Part shown: positions 1 to 7,794 of the stretch, piece by piece
How the letters are laid out: the number at the start of each line of letters is the position of its first letter
How positions within the stretch are numbered: position 1 is the stretch's first letter
Assembly: GCA_016927315.1 (NCBI GenBank)
Contig: JAFGMV010000079.1
Span: 1 to 64,000, forward strand
Reading direction: 5' to 3'
DNA: 64,000 bases
Source: Anaerolineales bacterium
Lineage (GTDB): Bacteria > Chloroflexota > Anaerolineae > Anaerolineales > Villigracilaceae
Position numbers and translations under genes: made by a program
Notes under the pieces: model-generated
What the model was told of the DNA's origin: nothing
The model's input: the letters and a program-made list of their open reading frames with translations, nothing else
Databases searched by the model: none

Positions 1-23
1 ACTCAGTGGTAAAATCGGGAAAG

Positions 24-95
24 TGAGCGCGCTGGGACTCGAACCCAGAACCAATGGCTTAAAAGGCCACTGCTCTTCCATTGAGCTACGCGCCC
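24..95 (-). tRNA. tRNA-Lys (anticodon UUU)
   Basis: Read on the minus strand this folds as a cloverleaf. The acceptor stem is GGGCGCG with CGCGCTC (one G-U pair) and the discriminator is A. The anticodon stem GTGGC/GCCAT closes loop CTTTTAA, giving anticodon UUU, and the T arm is CTGGG-TTCGAGT-CCCAG. The 3' CCA is not encoded. It diverges from the thioredoxin gene. Confidence 0.93.
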
Positions 96-205
96 AAGTT
101 TACCAGAGTAAGCGGAATGCATTCTATCATGTGAGGTTGTATCCGTCAACGTAATAACAGATAACATCATTACATCTACACTGTAACACTACAAAGGAGT
201 ATTAA

Positions 206-532
206 ATGGCCGAAGTTGAATACATTTCTGAAGATCAATGGGAAGTTGAAGTAACCAATTCTGCATTGCCCGTACTGGTGGATTTTAACGCTGATTGGTG
301 TGGTCCCTGTAAGATGATCGCGCCGATTATCGAGCAATTGGCTGAGGAATGGGATGGACAGGTCAAGGTTGTCCAGATGAATGCTGATGAGAATCCAAAT
401 GTATTGATGAAATACGGGATTATGGGTATCCCTACGGTAATCCTTTTTAAGAAGGGCGAAGTTGCCGAACGAATAACCGGTTATATGCCAAAAGACAAAC
501 TGGTTGGTAAACTAGCCTCTCACCTTAAATGA
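206..532 (+). CDS. trxA: Thioredoxin
   Basis: Small cytoplasmic dithiol-disulfide oxidoreductase of 108 residues, the normal length for a thioredoxin. The redox motif WCGPC lies at residues 31-35 and the cis-proline motif GIPT near residue 76; both are diagnostic. A good Shine-Dalgarno (aaaggag) lies about 7 bases before the ATG. The stop codon overlaps the start of the following S9 peptidase (ATGA), so the two are probably cotranscribed and translationally coupled. There is nothing unusual in the sequence. It could serve ribonucleotide reductase or peroxidases, but no such partner is nearby. Confidence 0.96.
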   Translation: MAEVEYISEDQWEVEVTNSALPVLVDFNADWCGPCKMIAPIIEQLAEEWDGQVKVVQMNADENPNVLMKYGIMGIPTVILFKKGEVAERITGYMPKDKLVGKLASHLK

Positions 533-2385
533 AATCAAGAACAGAATTATTCGGTCTCTGGCCCAGTATGGTAACACCGGAACTGCTGGGCCGCCAGACC
601 GGGCTTGTGGAAGTAAAGTGGGACAGCGATGGAGAGACCCTGGTCTGGCAGGAACGCCGCCCGGATGAAAATACACTGCTGGCTCAACACAACCGAGAAG
701 CCCCGCGCAACCTGAACGGCGGGATACCCCTCCGGCCCGGTATTGGTTATGGGGGAGGTGCATTCTCCGTACGGGATGGTCTGGTAATATTTGCCAGCAA
801 TGGACAGCTCTTTTGCCAATCACTTGAACAGGGACTGCCCCAAACAATCACCCCGGCCTATGGAGACCTTGCCTCACCTGTGCTTTCGCCAGACGGTAAA
901 CAGGTGCTTTACGTCCATTCTTATGAAAATATAGATGTGCTGGCTCTGGTCGACAGCCAGGGCAGGCAGTGGCCTGTCAGGCTGATCTGGGGAGCAGATT
1001 TCTACATGCAGCCTGTCTGGCATCCAGACTCCAGGCAAATCGCCTGGGTCGAATGGGACCATCCCCAAATGCCTTGGGAAGGTTCCCGTTTGAAGCGGGC
1101 TACCCTTTCCAATGCAAAAGCAACCAATATCGAGCTGATCGCCGGCAATAAAAGTATCCCTGTCTTCCAACCGGAATTTTCCCCAGACGGCCGCTGGTTG
1201 AGTTATATCGCCCAGGAAGGTGAATGGGACCGGCTTTATTTGTTCGATCTGGAGAGCGGAGAAAATCGCACCCTGGTTGAGGGCGGCGCCCTGATGACCC
1301 CCGCCTGGGTTCAGGGACTGCGCACCTATGCCTGGGCCGGAAAGACCGGCAGGCTCATCTACACACGCCACGACCGGGGAAAAGCATCCCTTTGGTTGGT
1401 GGAGGTCGATTCGGGGAAGACGGAAAGCATTAACAGCACTCCTTATACCTGGATCGAACAGCTTTCTGTTTCTGACGATGGAGAAAACCTGGCCTTCATT
1501 GGGTCATCTCCTACGATCCCACCGCGGATTGTATCTGTCAGGAAAGGAAAGCAGTACATTGAAGCGCGCTCGATGGGTGAGATCATTCCAACGGCAGATA
1601 TCTCTGAACCGCAGGAAATCCAGTGGCCGGCTCCGGATGGAACCAGTGTCTCAGGTCTGTATTACCCGCCAACCAGCAGCCGCTTCAAATCCGACCAGGC
1701 CCTGCCGCCTGCGATTGTATTTGTCCACGGTGGTCCCACAGTTGCAAGCACCCACACGTTCAATCCAAATGCAGTTTTCTGGACCAACCGCGGGTATGCT
1801 TTTCTGGAAGTCAATTACCGAGGCAGTACCTTTTTCGGACGCAGTTTCCTGCTGGCCCTGGGCCACAATTGGGGAAAGGTCGATGTGGAAGATGTTCTTG
1901 GGGGTGGTCAAGCCCTGGTCAACCAGGGATTGGCAGACCCGCAGCGCCTGGTCGTCATGGGAGGCAGCGCCGGAGGATACACGGTACTGAATACCTTGAT
2001 CCGCAAACCGGGCTTTTTCAAGGCCGGGGTTAATCGCTACGGGGTGGCTGACTTGCTGATCCCCGAGACGTACAAATTTGAACTGTACTATTACAACTTC
2101 CTGGTTGGCAGCCTGCCGCTGGATATCGAACGCTTCAGGGATTGGTCTCCCATCAATCATGTTGACCGGATCAGCGACCCGCTGGCTGTCTTCCAGGGTA
2201 CAGATGACAAGGTGGTTTCTCCGGAGAATTCAGAACGGATTGTAGCCGCTTTGCGGGCGCGGGGAATACCACATGTGTACCATCTGTATGAAGGTGAGGG
2301 TCATGGGTTTCGTAAACCGGAAAACATTGCCGACTATTACGCCACCGTTGAAGCATTCCTGCAGAAGCATGTGCTTTATGCCTGA
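529..2385 (+). CDS. S9 family prolyl oligopeptidase-like serine peptidase
   Basis: 618 residues with the S9 layout. The N-terminal half is a beta-propeller with repeated SPDG(K/R) and WHPDSRQ motifs, for example near residues 123 and 165. The C-terminal half is an alpha/beta-hydrolase domain. The nucleophile motif GGSAGGY places the catalytic serine at residue 480; the acid is Asp559 or Asp560 (GTDDKVV) and the base is His592 (GEGHGF). No signal peptide is visible, so it is likely a cytoplasmic oligopeptide or acylaminoacyl peptidase. It overlaps the thioredoxin stop by four bases and is followed by a strong terminator, so the two form a short operon. Confidence 0.93.
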   Translation: MKSRTELFGLWPSMVTPELLGRQTGLVEVKWDSDGETLVWQERRPDENTLLAQHNREAPRNLNGGIPLRPGIGYGGGAFSVRDGLVIFASNGQLFCQSLEQGLPQTITPAYGDLASPVLSPDGKQVLYVHSYENIDVLALVDSQGRQWPVRLIWGADFYMQPVWHPDSRQIAWVEWDHPQMPWEGSRLKRATLSNAKATNIELIAGNKSIPVFQPEFSPDGRWLSYIAQEGEWDRLYLFDLESGENRTLVEGGALMTPAWVQGLRTYAWAGKTGRLIYTRHDRGKASLWLVEVDSGKTESINSTPYTWIEQLSVSDDGENLAFIGSSPTIPPRIVSVRKGKQYIEARSMGEIIPTADISEPQEIQWPAPDGTSVSGLYYPPTSSRFKSDQALPPAIVFVHGGPTVASTHTFNPNAVFWTNRGYAFLEVNYRGSTFFGRSFLLALGHNWGKVDVEDVLGGGQALVNQGLADPQRLVVMGGSAGGYTVLNTLIRKPGFFKAGVNRYGVADLLIPETYKFELYYYNFLVGSLPLDIERFRDWSPINHVDRISDPLAVFQGTDDKVVSPENSERIVAALRARGIPHVYHLYEGEGHGFRKPENIADYYATVEAFLQKHVLYA

Positions 2386-2404
2386 ATAACGGTTATGAGA
2401 TCTC

Positions 2405-2437
2405 AGTCCGACCTGGCACGCCAGGTCGGACTTTTTA
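2405..2437 (+). terminator. Intrinsic terminator of the trx-S9 peptidase operon
   Basis: A perfect 12-bp stem (2405-2416 with 2421-2432), loop CACG, followed by a run of T. It lies 20 bases after the peptidase stop and before the convergent MFS gene. Confidence 0.93.
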
Positions 2438-2480
2438 TTTCGCTTCATAGTGAAGAAATATTTGCCGCTGTTCAATGTCC

Positions 2481-3800
2481 TTAATGAACAGACTGAAAGT
2501 GAACCTGCTCCTGCAGTTGTTCATCCAGCTGGTGTGTGCCGGGAGAAAGGTACACTGCGACAACCGAAACCATTTTCAGGAGGCCGATCAGGAAAAAGAC
2601 CAGGGCAATGCCCCTCCCGGAGCCAGTCCCAAACCAGTTCCCCAGACTGACAGCCAGGATACCTCCGGAATGCAGCAGCGGATCGAAGACCTGGTCGGCC
2701 AGACCGCCTGCTGCCAGGTAAGCGGCCAGTGTGGCTGCCTTGACGACCGCCTGCTTGAGAGAGAAAATGCGTCCCTGCAAAGCCTGCGGTACCTGGGCCT
2801 GCCAGACGGCCTCGCCCAAACCAGAGACGAACGCCAGTGTCAGGTGAGCCAGGAAAGCCCCACTGGCAACCAACCAGACCAGCGGCCGTGAGCCCATCAG
2901 GCAGAACGCCACCCCACTGACCAGTTCGAAGACCAGCAGCCCGGTCAGCCGGCGCCGGGGTCCGCCCCAGGCAGACAGGATCAGACTGCCCGCCAGCAGA
3001 CCGCTTCCGGCCAGGGTTAGGGTCAGTCCCAGTTCACCCGGTGCGGCGAACCCCAGGATCATAGGCACCACCATAACTGCGAAGAGGTTCCATAGAAAGG
3101 AAAACAAGACCTGGTAGCGCAGTAAATTGACCAGGCCTCTCTGGGCACGCAGCCCCTCCCAACCAGTTTGCAGTGCTTCGAACCAGGGTGTTTTCTGGGT
3201 CTCCAGCCCGGAATCAGCGCGTGGATATTCGACCTCAGGCGGGATGCGTACCAGCATCAGGCTCAGGACCGCAACACCAAAGGTAGCCAGATCGATCAAC
3301 AGCACCCCGGGTATGCCAATCATCAACACCAGTACCCCCGCCAGGGCCGGCGCCAGGACCTCAGCCAGGCCCTGGCCAAATTGAAGCATCCCATTGGCGC
3401 GGCCCAATTGGGATCTTTCGATGGCGGAGGCCACATAAGCCTTGTAGGCCGGATTCTGGAAAGCATTGAACCCCGCGCTGAGGGCGGTCAGCAAGTAGAG
3501 TTGCCAGACCTGCATCTGCCCGGTCAGGAACAAGCCGGCAAAACCCAGGGTGCAGGCGGCTGCCCCGGCATCTGCCAGGATCATCATCCAGCGGCGGCTG
3601 AAACGGTCGATCAGTACACCTGCAAACGGAGAGAGCAGCATTTGCGGCAGGGCTGCGCATAGGGCCACCAGCGCAAACTTGCTGACGGAACCGGTCTGCT
3701 GGTAGAGCCAGATACCCAGTGCAAACCAGCTCAGTCCGGATCCGAAGATCGAGACCACCTGCCCGGTCCAGACCATGAAGAAAGATTTGAAGTGTTTCAT
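2481..3800 (-). CDS. MFS transporter, drug-efflux (macrolide efflux-like) type
   Basis: 439-residue inner-membrane protein with about twelve hydrophobic segments. The N-terminus (WTGQVVSIFGSGLSWFALGIWL) and the loop 2-3 motif (LIDRFSRRW) fit the Mef-like branch of the major facilitator superfamily, which exports drugs by proton antiport. The open frame continues upstream to 4037. I place the start at 3800 because GGAGA sits directly before that ATG, family alignment starts there, and the upstream stretch is a structured leader. Expression appears controlled by that leader (see the promoter and terminator at 3834-4001). The real substrate cannot be read from sequence. Confidence 0.87.
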   Translation of the reverse strand: MKHFKSFFMVWTGQVVSIFGSGLSWFALGIWLYQQTGSVSKFALVALCAALPQMLLSPFAGVLIDRFSRRWMMILADAGAAACTLGFAGLFLTGQMQVWQLYLLTALSAGFNAFQNPAYKAYVASAIERSQLGRANGMLQFGQGLAEVLAPALAGVLVLMIGIPGVLLIDLATFGVAVLSLMLVRIPPEVEYPRADSGLETQKTPWFEALQTGWEGLRAQRGLVNLLRYQVLFSFLWNLFAVMVVPMILGFAAPGELGLTLTLAGSGLLAGSLILSAWGGPRRRLTGLLVFELVSGVAFCLMGSRPLVWLVASGAFLAHLTLAFVSGLGEAVWQAQVPQALQGRIFSLKQAVVKAATLAAYLAAGGLADQVFDPLLHSGGILAVSLGNWFGTGSGRGIALVFFLIGLLKMVSVVAVYLSPGTHQLDEQLQEQVHFQSVH

Positions 3801-3833
3801 TGGTGTCTCCTTTCCCGAATTACTCGGGATAAC

Positions 3834-3865
3834 AAAAATGGGCCGGCAGTTTTCTACCAGCCCAT
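3834..3865 (-). terminator. Leader (attenuator-like) terminator just upstream of the MFS gene
   Basis: On the minus strand the stem ATGGGC/GCCCAT extends inward through GG/CC and CT/AG pairs, separated by two mismatches, to an AAAA loop, and is followed by five T. It ends 34 bases before the MFS start codon, inside the mRNA leader, where an unconditional terminator would silence the gene. A second perfect hairpin (7 bp, 3-base loop) lies at 3883-3899 and a third at 3929-3953. Confidence 0.75.
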
Positions 3866-3928
3866 CTTTGCCAATAAAATAAGCGACCCACAGGGTCGCG
3901 GTAAAGGGAATGCCCCGGAAAAGAAAAT

Positions 3929-3960
3929 CCCGGCTGTGGGATCCACAACCGGGTTTTTTT
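3929..3960 (+). terminator. Hairpin in the MFS leader, terminator-shaped on the plus strand
   Basis: CCCGG-TGTGG pairs with CCACA-CCGGG with one C-A mismatch, followed by seven T on the plus strand. On the minus strand it is the first hairpin of the MFS leader. No plus-strand gene ends directly before it, so its role is more likely in the leader RNA. Confidence 0.45.
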
Positions 3961-3972
3961 CTCAGAAGGCGC

Positions 3973-4001
3973 ATTCTAGACTGAATTCTCCCGGGTGTCA
4001 A
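3973..4001 (-). promoter_or_regulatory. Consensus sigma70 promoter for the MFS leader transcript
   Basis: Minus strand: -35 TTGACA (3996-4001), 17-base spacer, -10 TAGAAT (3973-3978). Transcription would start near 3966, giving a leader of about 165 bases that contains three hairpins. Confidence 0.72.
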
Positions 4002-4017
4002 GGGTATCTGGAAACAT

Positions 4018-4054
4018 GACTCTGCGGGGAGGTCCAAAGGACCTCCGACGCAGA
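4018..4054. repeat. Hairpin repeat related to the dispersed TGCG...GCAGAC elements
   Basis: TCTGCG (4021-4026) pairs with CGCAGA (4049-4054), and GGAGGTCC with GGACCTCC around an AAA loop. The left edge ATGACTCTGCG resembles the ends of the repeats at 31007, 37926 and 59799. The rest of the 4038-4372 gap holds a short hairpin (ACACCC-CTTC-GGGTGT near 4124-4139) and no gene I can support. Confidence 0.6.
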
Positions 4055-4319
4055 CTTATCGCTTTCTGGTAGATTACACTCGCCCGTGCGATAGGCTGCA
4101 ATCTCCATATTTCCGCAGGCTACACCCCTTCGGGTGTCCAGTCAAGCTGGATGAACTATGCTTCGCGAAAGCCTGCAATCCTTTTTCGGTCAGATATAAA
4201 AAAAGAAAGTCCTGGAAGAATAGACTGGATCCAGAAAGGTTGAATACAGGATACTACCAGGGTCCGAGGACATTTCCCCTGAAAATCACGAACGCTCCAT
4301 TCCGCACGGATCGGTGCTG

Positions 4320-4328
4320 TGCTAAAAT
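4320..4328 (+). promoter_or_regulatory. Possible extended -10 promoter for the hydrolase-CPBP operon
   Basis: TGC-TAAAAT, an extended -10, lies about 45 bases before the chosen TTG start at 4373. No clear -35 is visible. Confidence 0.35.
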
Positions 4329-4372
4329 TGCGCAGATCATCAAGCCGGTCACACCCAACTGGGAGGGTTATC

Positions 4373-5788
4373 TTGAAAACCAGACGAAAAATCATTGTGA
4401 TCTCGATTGCCGTACTGCTGGCTGCTCTATTGATTGGGGAAATCCTTCTTGAAAACACCCTCCAGGGCTATTATCACCAGGCCGAGCAGGCAGAGCTCTT
4501 CGAAAATATGAGCACAGGGTATGGATACACCCGCAGATTCGCAACCGAAACACATACACACGAAATTCTCGTTCGAAATCACCCCAATTTACGGTTTGCA
4601 TTCTGGAGCAGAGGTCTGACCGGCAGTGTTCAGGTAAACATTCTCGACAAAGACGGAACGCTGGTCTATGAACAGCAGGGACGCAACGGCAGCATTGCAG
4701 AGAACCTGGATCTTGAATCCGGTCACTACACCATCCAACTGGTTTTTACCAATTACTCCGGTTCTCTAAAATTTGGTTTTTCGAACGCCAAACTTATCAG
4801 GGCTCTTCCAGATAAAAACTACCAGTACATCCAAGCCGATCCGGATTCAGGTTTCCACTGGGATTACATCCTGTATACCCCTGAAGAAGTACCATCCCCA
4901 TACCTGTTGGTCATTCCCAACAACACCGGTTTTGAAGAAAGCGACATGGCTTTTCACCAAGCCTCAGCCCAGGATTTGATCGTCTGGATGAGCAGCTTTG
5001 CCGATGAACTTGGAACGCCTTTACTCGTGCCCGTATTCCCGCGCCCGGGAGGAGAACTGGACGAGTTTTACACCCACAACCTGGATCGGAATGCCCTGCT
5101 GATGACACAGGACGGCTACTTGCGCCTCGACCTGCAGCTGCTGGCCATGGTGGAGGATGCCCGGACCAGGCTGGAGAAAAGACAGATCCCGACCGGAGAG
5201 CGCTTTCTGATGTGGGGCTTCTCGGCCTCGGGTACCTTCAGCGACCGCTTCAGTCTGCTGCATCCGGAGCGGCTTATAGCCGTTGCAGCAGGCGGGTGTA
5301 CCCACAGCCTGCCCTTCCCGGAATATAAAGGGGAAAACCTGCCCTACCCGATCGGGACCTATGATTATAAAACCATTGCCGGTGAACCATTTGACATGCA
5401 GGTATTTGCATCCCTGCCGCGCTTCCTGTACAAGGGCAACCAGGATTCCGGTGGCACGATCACTGAAGATGAAAATGTCTACCCTGCTGACGAATATTTC
5501 GAACTTTTCGTGCGCGCAGCCCTTGAAGCCCGGCTTGAAACATATCCGCGGCCCATCCTGACAGGTTTTGAAATGACCCAGGAAGAAGAAGATGCGATCA
5601 AATATCGCATCTACGATGGCGCTGTCTTTGTAGATGAGTTCATTGCTGTCAGCGAGATCTATGAAGAAGCAAATCTGGATAAGTCTGTTTTCAGGCTTTA
5701 CCCCGGCGTCGGACACGAATCCACGGGTGAAATGCTGGAGGATGTTCTCAATTTCTTCCTGGTGAAAATTGCCCGGGAGAGGCAATGA
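4373..5788 (+). CDS. Membrane-anchored alpha/beta-hydrolase-like protein
   Basis: 471 residues if started at TTG 4373, which has GGGAGG six bases upstream and begins directly before a positively charged segment and a hydrophobic signal anchor (residues about 8-25). An upstream in-frame start is possible but lacks a ribosome site. Residues about 55-150 look like a beta-sandwich (PPC-like) domain. The rest resembles an esterase: GFSASG puts a candidate nucleophile at Ser284, with GVGHES near the C-terminus as candidate base. It probably acts outside the membrane; substrate unknown. It overlaps the CPBP gene by four bases (ATGA). Confidence 0.72.
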   Translation: MKTRRKIIVISIAVLLAALLIGEILLENTLQGYYHQAEQAELFENMSTGYGYTRRFATETHTHEILVRNHPNLRFAFWSRGLTGSVQVNILDKDGTLVYEQQGRNGSIAENLDLESGHYTIQLVFTNYSGSLKFGFSNAKLIRALPDKNYQYIQADPDSGFHWDYILYTPEEVPSPYLLVIPNNTGFEESDMAFHQASAQDLIVWMSSFADELGTPLLVPVFPRPGGELDEFYTHNLDRNALLMTQDGYLRLDLQLLAMVEDARTRLEKRQIPTGERFLMWGFSASGTFSDRFSLLHPERLIAVAAGGCTHSLPFPEYKGENLPYPIGTYDYKTIAGEPFDMQVFASLPRFLYKGNQDSGGTITEDENVYPADEYFELFVRAALEARLETYPRPILTGFEMTQEEEDAIKYRIYDGAVFVDEFIAVSEIYEEANLDKSVFRLYPGVGHESTGEMLEDVLNFFLVKIARERQ

Positions 5789-6528
5789 GTGCCCAGATCC
5801 TGTACACATTCTGGAGACGGATATTCAAACATCCCTGGTGGTTGAGTGTGGTTCTGTTCCTGATCTTGGCTGGTGTGTGTGCTTACGGATTATTCGGCCC
5901 TGAAAAAGCTCGCAGATGGATCATGTTTGGATTCTTCATCCTGTGGTTTACACCCTTCTTGTTCTTTTCAAAGGCAGGGCGAAGAAACCTTGGCATCAAG
6001 AAGATAGGAAACCCGCTCTGGTTGCTGTGGGGATTCCTGCTGGGGGGGGCGGCCTCCTCGCTGGTCTTTATACTTGGCTTCCTGTTATATGGTCGCAATT
6101 CCGATAATTGGTATGTCAGTGTCCTGGTGTCCTGGCTGATCGATGAACAGATGATGGAACTTCCCCGTCTGGCTTTGTTTGCCATGTTTACGTTTCCAGC
6201 CGTTGTATTCAGCCCTGTCGGTGAAGAATTTTTCTTCCGCGGTATTATTCACGAGACAGTCAAGGAAAAGTGGGGAGTTGCTATTGCTACCGTTGTGAAT
6301 GCCATGGCGTTTGGCCTCGTTCACCTTATGCATCATGGGATTCAATGGGGCCAGCGTGGGCTTCAGGTCAGTATATTTTCGGGATTGCTGTGGTTTGTGT
6401 TGATGATGGGTGTCAGCTGGCTTTTTACGATATGCCGTTTGGAAGGTGACGCAATCTGGCCGGCAGTCTTTTCCCACGCAGCCTTCAACCTGACCAAGAA
6501 TATGACCATCTTCTGGTTCCTGTTCTGA
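5785..6528 (+). CDS. CPBP family intramembrane metalloprotease
   Basis: 247-residue protein with about seven membrane segments and the CPBP (Abi/Rce1-like) motifs: EE-FFFRG at residues 147-153, FGLVHLMHHG, and a late HAAFN. These supply the glutamate and histidines of an intramembrane glutamic or metal-dependent protease. Homologues process prenylated or bacteriocin-like peptides, or act in membrane protein quality control; which of these applies here is unknown. Its start overlaps the stop of the preceding hydrolase, suggesting one operon. A small cupin gene follows 20 bases later. Confidence 0.88.
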   Translation: MSAQILYTFWRRIFKHPWWLSVVLFLILAGVCAYGLFGPEKARRWIMFGFFILWFTPFLFFSKAGRRNLGIKKIGNPLWLLWGFLLGGAASSLVFILGFLLYGRNSDNWYVSVLVSWLIDEQMMELPRLALFAMFTFPAVVFSPVGEEFFFRGIIHETVKEKWGVAIATVVNAMAFGLVHLMHHGIQWGQRGLQVSIFSGLLWFVLMMGVSWLFTICRLEGDAIWPAVFSHAAFNLTKNMTIFWFLF

Positions 6529-6548
6529 GCCTGCAAAGAAGGGCAGAT

Positions 6549-6872
6549 ATGACCATTCGACAACTGAGCAGGCTGCCGTACCGGCGAAGACGAGAAGGTC
6601 TTTCCATTAAGACCCTTACCGGTGAAAAGACCCAGCTCTGCATGATCAGGCTGGACCCCGGTATGAAAACCGATCACCAACATAGCTATGAGCCGTTGGG
6701 ATATATCCTTTCCGGTCAGATTGATTTGATGATCGAAGAGAAGCATCAAACCCTGCAACCAGGCGATGCCTATCATTTCCCTTCCAATGTGCAGCATGGA
6801 TTTCATGTAACAGGTTCCCGGCCTGTGGAATATATCGAAATCTTTACTCCGCCCAAGCCAGAAACCGAATAA
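6549..6872 (+). CDS. Cupin domain protein
   Basis: 107 residues forming one small double-stranded beta-helix. Cupin motif 1 is recognisable (DHQHSYEPLGYILSGQIDL around residues 43-61), with metal-ligand candidates His44, His46 and Glu49. Motif 2 follows (PGDAYHFPSNVQHGF). Small cupins of this kind bind sugars, metals or act as isomerases; function cannot be assigned. It lies 18 bases before acetolactate decarboxylase, so the two may be coexpressed. Confidence 0.82.
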   Translation: MTIRQLSRLPYRRRREGLSIKTLTGEKTQLCMIRLDPGMKTDHQHSYEPLGYILSGQIDLMIEEKHQTLQPGDAYHFPSNVQHGFHVTGSRPVEYIEIFTPPKPETE

Positions 6873-6890
6873 CTCAAACCTGGAGAAAAA

Positions 6891-7604
6891 ATGACAACTC
6901 CTAAAAATTACCCCCTGTACCTGTGTTCGCCCGTCAATGCCCTGGTGGAGGGCATCTACGAAGAGAATATCCCCATTCGCAAGATCAAGGAACATGGAGA
7001 TTTCGGGTTGGGCACCTTTGACAACCTGGATGGTGAGATGGTCATGCTGGATGGCCGGGTCTTCCAGATCACAGCAGCCGGGCATGTGATCGAAGTCGAT
7101 GATCAGGTTGAAACGCCTTTTGCCTGCGTGACCTTCTACCAGCCGGCCAGCCATGATGAATTGACTCAGGAACAGGATTACTCAGCCTTCCTGGAATGGC
7201 TGGATGGTTTGCTGCCATCCCCCAATATCTTCTATGCCATCCGGATTGAAGGAGAGTATGCTTGCGTGCGCACCCGCTCGGTGCCCAAGCAGGAAAGTTA
7301 TAAACCGCTGGTCGAGGTGGCCAGAGAACAGCCAGTCTTTGAGTTTGAGAACCTGCGGGGAACGCTGGCCGGGTTTTATACCCCGGCCTTCATGTCTTCG
7401 TTGAATGTGCCGGGACTGCACCTGCATTTTCTTTCAGATGATCTGCAGCACGGCGGGCATCTGCTGGAATGCCGCCCGGGCAGCATCAGGGCCGGGATCC
7501 AGTTCATCAGCCGGCTGGAGCTGTCCCTGCCGATGAGCCTGGACTACCTGACCTGGGATTTCCAGCGTGATATTGAAGACGATCTCGACCAGGCTGAGAA
7601 GTAA
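6891..7604 (+). CDS. budA: Alpha-acetolactate decarboxylase
   Basis: 237 residues, the usual length. The enzyme converts (S)-2-acetolactate to (R)-acetoin, diverting pyruvate into the neutral acetoin/butanediol branch or removing surplus acetolactate. The metal-binding histidines are visible in GLHLHFLSDD..HGGH: His177, His179 and His190. The N-terminal part has the family pattern (GDFGLGTFDNLDGEMVMLDG). A Shine-Dalgarno GGAG lies 8 bases upstream. No acetolactate synthase or acetoin reductase gene is adjacent. It is followed by a terminator-like structure. Confidence 0.93.
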   Translation: MTTPKNYPLYLCSPVNALVEGIYEENIPIRKIKEHGDFGLGTFDNLDGEMVMLDGRVFQITAAGHVIEVDDQVETPFACVTFYQPASHDELTQEQDYSAFLEWLDGLLPSPNIFYAIRIEGEYACVRTRSVPKQESYKPLVEVAREQPVFEFENLRGTLAGFYTPAFMSSLNVPGLHLHFLSDDLQHGGHLLECRPGSIRAGIQFISRLELSLPMSLDYLTWDFQRDIEDDLDQAEK

Positions 7605-7672
7605 CAGCCCTGTTACAAAGGTAATCGTAGGGCAGGTTTGTAACTCCCAAATAACTTCTGCGCCATCAAATC

Positions 7673-7729
7673 AAGTACATGACCACCATCATAAACGGAT
7701 GAAGTCATGCGTGGGTCAGGTACTTTTTT
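7673..7729 (+). terminator. Probable terminator of the cupin-budA unit
   Basis: AAGTACATGACC (7673-7684) pairs with GGTCAGGTACTT (7714-7725) with one mismatch around a 29-base loop, and runs into six T. A second inverted repeat, GTTACAAA/TTTGTAAC, lies just before it (7612-7644). Confidence 0.6.
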
Positions 7730-7764
7730 CTTATACCCTTCTTATTACCCCCATCCCTCCGCTA

Positions 7765-7773
7765 TGCTATAAT
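7765..7773 (+). promoter_or_regulatory. Extended -10 promoter of secA
   Basis: TGC-TATAAT, a perfect -10 with an extended TGN, 22 bases before the secA ATG. The -35 region is poor, as is usual for extended -10 promoters. Confidence 0.6.
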
Positions 7774-7794
7774 CGCCATTCATAAGAGGAAATC

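Noticed and set aside
3801-4037. N-terminal extension of the MFS transporter
   Set aside because: The frame is open, but it crosses a consensus promoter, three hairpins and a terminator, and a good ribosome site lies directly before ATG 3800.
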